Assembly (NCBI GenBank): GCA_025618425.1
Contig: CM046842.1
Span: 27,033,209 to 27,097,208, forward strand
Length of the DNA stretch: 64,000 nucleotides
Direction of reading: 5' to 3'
From: Heliocidaris tuberculata
Lineage: Eukaryota > Echinodermata > Echinoidea > Camarodonta > Echinometridae
Part shown: in pieces, positions 55,329 to 64,000 of the stretch
Layout of the letters: each line of letters starts with the position of its first letter
Numbering within the stretch: the first letter of the stretch is position 1
Translations under genes and position numbers: made by a program
The notes under the pieces: generated by a model
What the model was told of the DNA's origin: nothing
Database searches by the model: none
The model's input: the letters and a program-made list of their open reading frames with translations, nothing else

Positions 55329-58248
55329 ATGCCGGGTCCTAAACTGAGAGAGAAGGAGAGGGTGAACTACCGGCTTCTTGCATGTCACGGCCACCAAACG
55401 GTACCAGGGCAGGAGGAACCTAAACATGAACAAGGGAATCCAAATACAACTACAAGGACTTGGCCCAGAGAAAAATTGTGGAGAGTCCGAGTAATTGACC
55501 AGAAAGTGTCAGATGGAGAAGAAATTGTTAAGGTCCACTACATAAACTGGCCTTCGAGGTATGATGAATGGATTCAAGCTTCAGATATAGTAGAGACAAC
55601 GGATGAGGTGGTGAGAGAAGATGCCTTCGCTTTATTTACACATACTTTGAAAATTCGGATCAAGGAGGAATTGCATTGCAGAAGGCAGAATGACCAAAGT
55701 GTCAATATAATGATTAATGTGCAAAAATCAACCTTTGAGAAGTTCAAAAAACATGGAATTGTATCCTCTAGAAGTCACTCACGCACTGTGTACAGGATAA
55801 ACAATGAAGCATCTTTTCATCCAGTTCTCGGAACTTCATGGAATAGGCGCATTGTAAATAAGCACCAAGATTTTGCTTACGTCATCATCCCAACACTTCG
55901 TTTCTGGTTAAGAGAGAGAAAACCACTGTACGAATACAGTCTGGATGGTCGGAAGATGCCTCTGCATAGAGGTTATGTGTGTGTCATCACTTTTGTTAAG
56001 GGTGTCGGTAATAAGCATGATCTGACAAACAGTTGAACTGATTCAGTCATTCAAAAATAAAAGGAGATATGGCATTCAAATCAGTATATGTAAATAGGTT
56101 GAAACTCTTTAATATGGTGAAAGGTCTCACAATAGACGAACATCTTATGATAATTGTTATCAAAGAAGTATGCTCAGAAAATCAGATTTCATTCATTGAC
56201 ATTGATGTGAAGCGAACATGTGATAATTTGAAAGGTACACTGCACTACATGAACAGGACATACTCATCAGGAACAGGAGGTCGTAGAAAGGCAAAATTCT
56301 TAGAAAAACTTGAAGTTTCAGAAAGCATAGTTAAGATATGCTTTCTCTTAGACAGCATGAAAAGAAAACTAGAACTAGATCTGGAAGAAAAAGAAAAAAA
56401 ATTAAGAAACTAGAAGAGGAAGTCAAGAGGTTAAAAGATGAGATAAAATGCAATGGTAATGTTGTTCATACTAGATGTGCCAAGATAAATGTTTCCCCTG
56501 CTAACAAGTCTAAAAACACATTGAAAAAAGGGAAGAAGAAATCCAAAAATCCTTGTAGGTCACAAATATGGAGAAGAAGGAAAGCTCTTGTAGCAGATGT
56601 CAGAAATGCCCTTAATGTGCTTAACATTCAGAATTTTGAACCACTAAGTATTAGATACTGCAATGAAAAGGGAGAGGATGATGAATTGATTCTTCATAGT
56701 GATGCAAACTCGAAGAAAAAGCAGAAATGTAGTGAAGCAGAAATAGAAGAGATTAATATGTTGTTACACATTACGGATTGCTTTTGTATTTCCAACCAGG
56801 CTCTGCATGAACTATGTACTTCGTGGAAAGGGATGCCTTCTTCTTACAGGGTGTTGTCAGAAATAAAAAAAATTAAATTCAGAATACTGTATTTCCCCTA
56901 CTCCTCCTCCTGTATGCGGAGTGCAACAGACCCTGTCATCAACATTGCCCCATTCCATACGACAGTTGATTCCAAAGCTCAGTGAAGACAGTATTCCTAG
57001 AAGAGAAAAAACAAGAGTTAAATTGAGTAGAGACGGAACCACTATCGGCAAACGACTCCACCTTGTTAACTTTACGTATACATTGGTAGACAACATTGAG
57101 CAGAGTTATCATGAGGAACATTACTTGGCAATCTTTAAATTTCCTGAGAAGTATGAACAAATTAGTGTTGCACTTCAGGATATAATTAATGAAACATCTT
57201 CTTTATCTTCCATTGAAGTAGATGGTGTTCATTATACCATTGAATACTTCCTTGGAGGTGATCTGAAATTTATGAACATGATCTCGGGCATAGACAGTTG
57301 TTGTTGCAACCATAGCTGTGTATGGTGCAAATGTCCATCTGAGGAATTTTGTGATATCACCACTGATTGGTCGACATCAGGTAACAGAAAAGCAGCAAGG
57401 TCAGTTGATGAAATCAGCACTTTCTCAAAGCAGAAAGCTAGGAATGAAAAGTTTAACTGTTCGCATGTACCTCTTTTTCCACATATCCCAATGGAAAGAC
57501 GAATCCCCGACACTCTTCACTTATTCCTAAGAATTTCAGATCAGCTTATTAAGCAACTGATATCAGAACTGCGATTAAGGGACAATTTAGAAAAGCACAT
57601 AAGGAGTGGAGTGCTGAATAGAGAAAGGTGCATCAATATAACAAAATTTGAAAACTTTGTAAAGGATTTGAAAATACCTGATTTCGAATTTCATGTTGAT
57701 AGAGACACTAAAGTCTTTAAATACAGAAACTTCACAGGGCCAGAAAAGTTAAGAATCATGACATCAGTAAACTTGGAATACTTGTTACCTGGAAGCAAAG
57801 ATGTAGATAAAAAGAAATGTCTGTGGTCGACATTTTTGATGCTGTATAAACAACTACATGGTCAGTTTGAAGCTGAAGAACTGTCAGAATTTCAGAGTGA
57901 AGTAAAGAATTGGGTGAGGTTGTATACAGAGGTGTATCTTTCAAAAGATGTTACTTTATATATGCAATCTTTGCCCATCACCTTCCTGAAACCATTCTTA
58001 GACATGGTAATCTTTCGAAATTCAATCAGCAAGCACTAGAGAAACTCAACGAAAAGTGTAGTAGCTGGTTCTACAGAGCCACAAACAAATGGGGAGAGAA
58101 AGCTCTACAGCAACTAATGCTTAAGAAGAATAGAATTGAGAGGTTGAGGAGTTACAGCAGAAAGTTGAAGTTCAGCATCAGGTGTGGAAAGTGCAAAAAC
58201 ACTGGACATAATTCCAGAACTTGTAAAAATGTTGAAAGTCAGCATTAA
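55329..58248 (+). pseudogene. Broken gene: chromo-barrel, coiled coil, DDE-like core, zinc knuckle
   Basis: The parts line up as one protein. (1) 55329-56007: WRVRVIDQ...VKVHYINWPSRYDEWI, a Tudor-knot/chromo-barrel pattern. (2) 56085-56455: a helical region then a Lys/Glu heptad coiled coil. (3) 56540-56985: RRRKALVADVRNALNVLN and a LLHITDCFCISNQALHEL segment. (4) 56900-58150: core with RDGTTIGKRLHLVNFTYTL, YFLGGDLKF, CNHSCVWCKC, RRIPDTLHLFLRISD and LSKFNQQALEKLNEK, suggesting an RNase H-fold nuclease. (5) zinc knuckle CGKCKNTGHNSRTC (58183-58227). The frame changes at an A8 run (56394-56401), a C4 run (56895-56898) and a T3 run (57970-57972). A possible 77-bp intron (56008-56084) joins parts 1 and 2 in frame. 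It is either a dead transposase or a decayed transposase-derived gene. The family name is not known to me. Confidence 0.7.
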
Positions 58249-59032
58249 GTGAAGGAAATGTCTTGTGCAAGACAATGTAGTTTAAGGAATGTACATGAAA
58301 TTTGGCATTTAATGTACAACCTTTCAGTGCAAGTTGCATGTATAATAGAATTACATGTGTATCCTATCTAAGAAAATGCAGTTTCCTCTTTTTTTGAATC
58401 CCAATTCGCGAGGGTTGATCACAGTCAGTGCGAGAACCGAATTAAAAGGGAGAAAATGTATTTTACTAAATGTGCATTACAGTACATTCTAGAAATATGT
58501 CACGTTGAATTACAGGGGCAGAAATATACTTAATGCATCTGTGTCTTTTCCTTCATACTTTTGTTCCCTTTTGTTTACATTTACGGAGCTGCTGTTAAAT
58601 GAAGACTTATTTCAGAATTAAGTTTGAAGAAAATTCAGTATGGTAGGCTTAAAAATAGTTTTCAACTACAGAATGTGACATGAATATTATATAGGGCCTT
58701 GGGCCAGAATTTTGATGTAAGTTATTAAATAATATTCCTTAAGTCGATTTGCAATAATAATTCTTATTCAATTTTTAAAATTTTAATCTTAATTCTAGAT
58801 ATTTTAACTTTGTACATTTCTCTATTTCATTTAAAAACAAAATTAATTGAATTGCTCAAATTTCTCAATTTTAATAGAAAGTCAGTATGATGTTATATGA
58901 ATGCAATCGTTAATAATGAAATGATATTATGAAATGTTTCATGAGAAATTATTGTAAACATGCGCAATTCAGCCAGTGGCTGCAAAGCATTGCTCAAATA
59001 AAACATTATTGAATTGAATTGAATTGAATTTG
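58249..59032 (+). other. 3' flank with LINE-like tail
   Basis: AT-rich, no gene. 58920-59032 ends ATTCAGCCAGTGGCTGCAAA GCATTGCTCAAATAAAACATT followed by (TTGAA)4, a tail of the type left by LINEs. AATAAA at about 58979 could also serve the upstream unit. Confidence 0.45.
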
Positions 59033-59840
59033 ATGGCCTTGATATAAGAAGACAATTTCTGTACTGAGCTTCATAGCCCAGTTGAGCATTCCAAGTACAA
59101 TTGGTACTGTGAAGCTTCATGGCCTGGAAGTGAAATCCAAATAAGTGGCCCTGAGACATTGAGCTGGTGGCGATTTCCACATGATTTTCATTTATTCTTT
59201 CCAAATGGAGAAATATTGTTCCTCGATTTCCAAACCATTTTATATGCATGACATTTATGTTACTGAGTTGCCATATTTGTATGTAACATAAAGAAAAAGT
59301 TTGCATGTACATTGTTCTATACATTGACATGTATGTGCACTATTAATTACATGTAGATAAAACCTTTTGTTGTTGAATATGGGATAAATCAGATGTGGGC
59401 TACATGTAGTCTGTTATTTGAAAGAAAAAGGAAATCTAATTTATTGGAAATTGAATTCATTTACAGAGCAGGAACTCTAATTTGCATTCTACAACTGTAT
59501 GAGAAATTGTTTGAATTTGAATTTCTTCACATGTATTTCAGGTTGCTCATCAAAGTAATCGAATATTAATTATCTGTACATATGACATCGTTAAAAAAAA
59601 TGATCCTTGAAACGGAAGACTGGGGAATTAAAGTGTAGACAACCTGTTACATGATTTCTTTGTGCTTGATTAATTATGTAGTGTCATGGGGTCATTTAGC
59701 TGCATTATTGTATTGCTATGTGTTATATATTTAATGTGTTTATCATGTCTGCGTGTACGTTTGAATGTGTGTCAGAATTGAAGTGTAATTTACACTGATT
59801 GCATAGATTGGGACTGATGTAGTTTTATAATGAGTGCATA
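59033..59840. other. AT-rich non-coding stretch
   Basis: No gene or repeat recognised. Confidence 0.35.
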
Positions 59841-60030
59841 TGCACCCGGGTAGCCAGGGGGTGCAGGTGGTGGGGGCGTTGCCCCCCATCCAACTCAAAA
59901 AAAAAAAAAAAAAAAAGCTTGAGCGAGAATAGAAAAAGGTGAGAGAACGCAGGAAGAGAAGGAGCAGACAAGGAACGATGACGAAGAAAGCCCTTCCCCT
60001 ACCTACCCCCCCCCCCCAAAATGAAATCCT
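59841..60030. repeat. G/C-run repeat
   Basis: CCCGGGTAGCCAGGGGGTGC...GTTGCCCCCCATCC, an A-run at 59897-59917 and a C-run at 60006-60017, then CCTAGATACGCGGGT. This resembles the CGTAGCCAGG family, but the ends are not resolved. Confidence 0.45.
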
Positions 60031-60196
60031 AGATACGCGGGTATGCATATGTATGTTTGTGTGTGTTTGTTTGTGGAATTGTGTTTTGTGTTTAGGTGTA
60101 AGTAAGGCTGAGTGTTCGTAAAGTGGTTGGGGGAAGGAAACACATTTGCTCTTTGGAGACTTGGTTTATTTCCCAGCTAAACTATTGTGAGTGGAA

Positions 60197-60516
60197 CAGT
60201 GGCGTATCCATGATTTTGTAAAAAAAAGGGGGGGGGCGCATATAAATTTTCGAAAATTAATTTTTAAAAAAGGGTTATTGCATTTTCAGGATCTACTTTT
60301 CCTCCGAAATTCTCTGACAAGCAAAGAAAAAAAAAGTTATCGAATTTTTGGTCTACTTTTCCTCCAAATTCTCTGACAAGCAAGCAAACAAACAAACAAA
60401 AAAAAAGGTTATGGTCTAGCAAACACTTTTAATGAACCTGATAACCCTTTTTTGGGGGGGTCAAATGTCAGGAGGGGCAGTCTGCTCCCCCCCCCCCCAC
60501 CTTGGCTACGCTAGTG
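60197..60516. mobile_element. hAT-like MITE with perfect 8-bp duplication GAGTGGAA
   Basis: GAGTGGAA occurs at 60189-60196 and 60517-60524. The tips are CAGTGGCGTATCCATG and its inverse CTTGGCTACGCTAGTG. The interior has a G-run, three CTCTGACAAGC plus A-run blocks and a C-run. It is non-autonomous. The 8-bp duplication and CAG-start tips fit the hAT superfamily. Confidence 0.85.
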
Positions 60517-61635
60517 GAGTGGAATCATAAAATGCTGTACAGAGTCATTGTCATAATATTTCCACGTGTGTGTGTGTGTTGCATGTATCTCACTCTGCTC
60601 ATTCATTCCTCACAATACCCTACTTCTGCCTCACTGACGATTCACAAGTTTCTGTCAAGCTTTCTAAGCCTTTGCTTTACCAACCTAATTTCTACCCACG
60701 ACTGTTACTCTAGCCCTCAGTCAGCTCACTCCGTCTTGTCCCACTTTCTCATATTTTTGCTCACTGACATCACTCCCTGTCACGAAAGTGCTATATACGC
60801 TCCTGTGTTATAATAGATTGTCCCAGCACGCAACGAGCGAGCATTGCTAGTGGCTTGTCATTCAGGTGACCTTCAAGTACGCGGATGCAACAAAGTAGGG
60901 GAAACTTATTGACATGGAGTGAAATGTTAACTGCCTGCAATAACACCCCCCCCCCCCAAAAAAAAGACCGGATTTATTGGTCTAGTTGGACACACACTCA
61001 AATGTGAAAATCATCTAAGGGAATATATGCATTCCTTAGAATTAGAATATTTGTCATTATGTAAACTAGCAATAAATCTCTAAAAATATTATCATTTAAA
61101 ACTTGGAAGTAATATTTAAGAATACTTTGATTCTTTGTGACCTCAACAAGCCAGGTACTGTAACTGAGTTTCATTGGACAACCTGCGTAATGAAGACAAA
61201 AATAAAGGGAAAGAAATATCACACTTGATATAAACTGGTGACTTGGTTTTCGGGAAGAAAAAAAATTGGTACATTTCAATTTTTATGTCACATTTGTTTT
61301 TGTTTTCTTATTCTTCCTTAATACATGTAGTAGACATGTATATTTAGGTTTAAATCTTTTAACAGAAGTGAATATTTTCATCTTCTATTCCAAATTTGAT
61401 CATAGAACTAGACCTCTAGTAACTTGAAATGGCTAGGTCAGTAAGCAGGTACAATCAACATAATCTACAGAACTTCAGAAATTTGATTTTGAATGCATAG
61501 ACTAGGGGTCTACAGAAAACAGATACTTGTCTAAGTCTAAATATCTAATTCTGGACTTCTCGACTAGGCTATGTCAAAATTAAAGACAGAAATCACAAGG
61601 GCTTAGAGGTCTATATTTTCCAGAATTAAGTTTAC
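60517..61635. other. Non-coding stretch, nothing recognised
   Basis: A C-run and A-run at 60947-60965. No gene recognised. Confidence 0.35.
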
Positions 61636-61756
61636 CTTGCCAGTTCAACTTGGGTTTCCTGCAGTGAGTAGATGACAAAATCTACAGGTATCACGATATC
61701 GGATGATCTGGTCCTGGTCCCATTGCACTACTTTAGTCCATTTACCAGTCGTAGAT
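61636..61756 (-). CDS. Candidate terminal coding exon (weak)
   Basis: On the minus strand TTTTGATTGCAG ends at 61757, a good 3' splice site. One frame is then open for 36 codons, including KWTKVVQWDQDQIIRYRDTC RFC, and closes at TGA (61645-61647). A GTAAAC donor follows at 61635. The composition looks protein-like, but no family is recognised, and a donor just after a stop is odd. Low confidence. Confidence 0.2.
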
Positions 61757-61897
61757 CTGCAATCAAAAGAGAACAGATATGATCCTAATGGTAATAAAAG
61801 CAAAGATCTAAAGTCTAGATTATCATAATCAAAGATATCTCACTTATTATTATAATACGATAATCCAGGGGTGCCCCTGAAGTTTAACCCTAACTTA

Positions 61898-62314
61898 AGG
61901 CCACCGCACACCTTACGATTGGTCTGCGATCCGATTTCAGAAGAAAACGTAATATCATTTGACAAATCATTTAAAAATTAAAAATATTTTTTTATTGAGG
62001 GTCTGAATAGTCATACAGATATTCAAATCGATAATACGGCCTTTGCCGAGTTTCCTAGTCGGTGGAATGGCCAAATCGGCTCCGAGTCGCAGTGACGTCA
62101 CAAAAATCGTACGACTGCCTACGATTTGAAACTAATTTTGCCCTTATTCCTTGTAGAAAGCTGATAGCTCACCCAAACCCTATGTTTAGTATTCATATTA
62201 CTTTTCAGAACCTGATTAGGGTAGATTTCATTCGTTACAATGCCAATATTCAATGTCATAGCGATTTATTTCACAAATCGGATCGCAGACCGATCGTAAG
62301 GTGTGCGGTGGCCT
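61898..62314. mobile_element. PIF/Harbinger-like MITE with TTA duplication
   Basis: About 41-bp inverted repeats with one or two mismatches: AGGCCACCGCACACCTTACG ATTGGTCTGCGATCCGATTT on the left and its inverse on the right. TTA flanks both sides (61895-61897, 62315-62317), a TWA duplication typical of PIF/Harbinger. The 417-bp body has no transposase. Confidence 0.8.
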
Positions 62315-62628
62315 TTAGTACCATGGCATTAGGTATAGTTTACCGCTATAGGGCTCTGGCCCCCTGGACCTGCACAGATTAACACTCTCATTCTCATGCA
62401 GTCTCAGGCTTCTTGGTTTTGGAGGATAGATCACATTTTACTTTGATTGATCTTCAGTATAAATTTTTGCTGAGAAAAAGTGAGTGGATCAATTGATGGA
62501 AGCTGGGGCTTTTACTAGCCTTATCAAAATATTGCACAGAAATAGGACAGACTGAAATAAAATCAGACTACGAATTAGACAGAAATAACCGTCAGTTATG
62601 GGGAATTATTCATTAAAAACCCCATGGT
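62315..62628. other. Non-coding spacer
   Basis: No gene recognised. Confidence 0.35.
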
Positions 62629-62714
62629 GAGCCAGACGTAGTCTCAGACTCAGTGGAACAACCGACGGCGATGATACAGTCTTACAGAGTCAGAGAGACT
62701 GAAGCCTTTTAGGG

Positions 62715-63627
62715 CAGGGTTGCCATTTGGCCTTTTTTCCGGCCAGATTCCAGAAATTTGGCCGTATAAAATTTAGTTTGGCCGTGAAAAAAAATTATTT
62801 CACGGCCAAAAAAAATTGGTTGTATTCTGGCCGTAAAACAGAAATCTTGGCCGTGAATTTTTATTTCTGGCCTTTTTTCAAAATCGATAGGAAATGTTAC
62901 TAGAAAATCACTTGAAATATGTAAAAATGCAATAGGGTGTGCATGTGCGCGTCTGCACGGCGTGTGATATGCTGAATTAAGCCCTTGCCCGGGTCTATGG
63001 CTATAATCTAGCTTAACTCCATAGAGACGGTACAAACTTTACACACTAGTCTACTAGTATTCTGTGCTGCATATATGAGACAATATAAGCCTACATGGAA
63101 GCAAGAATATTGGTGAGTATAAACTTTAATTTCCAAACCAGTCGTCTTCCAAATATCTTTTTTATATCATGATTGTGAACCAGGGGAGCGTTCCATGAAA
63201 GGACTTGTCGGATTTTTTTATCCAACTGTTATAAGGTACTGATATCCTTGCATCTGATTGGCTGAGAGCAAATTTGTCGGATAAAATATCCGACTTAAGT
63301 CCTTTCATGAAACGCTCCCCTGGGCTGATAAGAACCCCTATCATTAGTGGTAGGGTCCAAAAGCGTCGAGCTGACGTGACGCTCACAATTCTTAGACTCA
63401 AATACAGAAACTTGCATGTTGTCGCTCAATATCATGTCAAACTATTTAAGCAGGCTTTATTGTAAACTTAGGGGGAGTGCAGAAGACAATGAATTTGAGT
63501 ATAGGGGTATACCTAATTTTATTTCTAGATGATATAATTTGGCCGTGAAAAGAAATAGTTTGGCCGAATTTGGCCGTAAAATAGGTTGAGTTTGGCCGTG
63601 AAGACTAGCCACGATCTGGCAACCCTG
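62715..63627. mobile_element. hAT-like element with perfect 8-bp duplication TTTTAGGG
   Basis: TTTTAGGG is at 62707-62714 and 63628-63635. The tips are CAGGGTTGCCA and TGGCAACCCTG. The subterminal regions carry many TTGGCCGTGAA/TTCACGGCCAA words in both orientations (62740-62880 and 63540-63605), as expected for hAT transposase-binding arrays. No transposase is present. It carries a further MITE at 63180-63323. Confidence 0.9.
63180..63323. mobile_element. 144-bp palindromic MITE inside the hAT-like element
   Basis: CCAGGGGAGCGTTCCATGAA AGGACTT at the left is mirrored by AAGTCCTTTCATGAAACGCTCCCCTGG at the right with one mismatch. GTCGGAT(A) words extend the pairing inward. Confidence 0.85.
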
Positions 63628-64000
63628 TTTTAGGGAGCTTTTGGTCTAACTACGAATTTGCAGCTCTGTATCAAGTAGACTCTATATACCAAAAAGGCTT
63701 CAGTCTCTCTATATCGTCGGTTGTTCCACTTAGACCAAGGAGATCTAGCCTAGTACCTCCTTGCTTAGACTACATCTGGCTCCACTGCATTGACCTACAT
63801 GTAATGGGAGGTTGACAAATGTCAATTTTAATAAATGATTCTCCACAAGTACAGACGGCTATTTCTGTCTAGATATCAAGTACAACATGAAAATCAATAT
63901 ATGGGACCACCATCTTGTCATCGCTAGGGGCGTTTCAGTTTCCCGACCACTGGAAAAATTGCAATGAATAAAATTTATATATTTATCAACATTATGCAGT

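Larger units (their letters stand above)
62629..63783. mobile_element. Short inverted-repeat MITE, split by a hAT-like element
   Basis: Left part 62629-62714 (GAGCCAGACGTAGTCT, GTGGAACAACCGACG, AGAGAGACTGAAGCC) is mirrored in the right part 63636-63783 (GGCTTCAGTCTCTCT, CGTCGGTTGTTCCAC, AGACTACATCTGGCTC). Without the insert and one copy of its duplication the element would be about 235 bp. Confidence 0.75.

Overview
This window looks like an intergenic or deep-intronic stretch of an animal nuclear genome. It is AT-rich and almost wholly built from transposable elements, microsatellites and long G or C runs. No bacterial gene organisation, rRNA, tRNA or CRISPR array is visible. A marine invertebrate deuterostome, most likely an echinoderm such as a sea urchin, fits best. 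The reasons are the dense APE-type LINEs, one carrying a 2A-like peptide of the kind described in sea-urchin LINEs, the many G-run MITEs, and microsatellite-tailed LINE 3' ends. The species is inferred, not proven.

Layout. 180-7324: a CR1/Jockey-superfamily LINE (+) split by an antisense 5'-truncated LINE with an intact 1014-codon ORF (1969-5130). 7325-14458: G-run elements, a LINE remnant (-), a Harbinger-like element with a second inverted-repeat element inside it (10850-11913), and microsatellites. 14459-22426: an apparent 8-kb insertion with terminal inverted repeats, sitting inside a long-inverted-repeat element whose missing half resumes at 22427. 22690-24230: duplicated palindromic MITE blocks. 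24240-26040: a decayed LINE of a different lineage. 27480-31303: a near-complete LINE with an N-terminal 2A-like motif and a damaged RT motif A. 31304-37700: LINE tails, a tandem duplication, a G/C-run element with target-site duplication, and a minisatellite. 37771-39812: a second copy of the long-inverted-repeat element, carrying nested hAT-like insertions. 40320-44350: a tandem array broken by a 3.2-kb TG...CA insertion. 44966-50250: hAT-like MITEs and LINE fragments. 50700-52390: an element with a repeated 'GGTACTACATCC' motif. 53380-58248: the only non-LINE coding unit of size, a broken gene joining a chromo-barrel-like domain, a coiled coil, a DDE-like (RNase H-fold) core and a zinc knuckle. 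59033-64000: further MITEs, including a three-level nest with a perfect 8-bp target-site duplication.

The LINEs provide EN plus RT for retrotransposition. The short elements carry only terminal signals and would depend on transposases elsewhere. The 55-58 kb gene is either a dead transposase or a decayed copy of a transposase-derived host gene. Nearly all coding units carry lesions. The two long intact LINE ORFs and the perfect target-site duplications point to recent activity. Two weak single-exon host-gene candidates lie on the minus strand (33522-33588 and 61636-61756).
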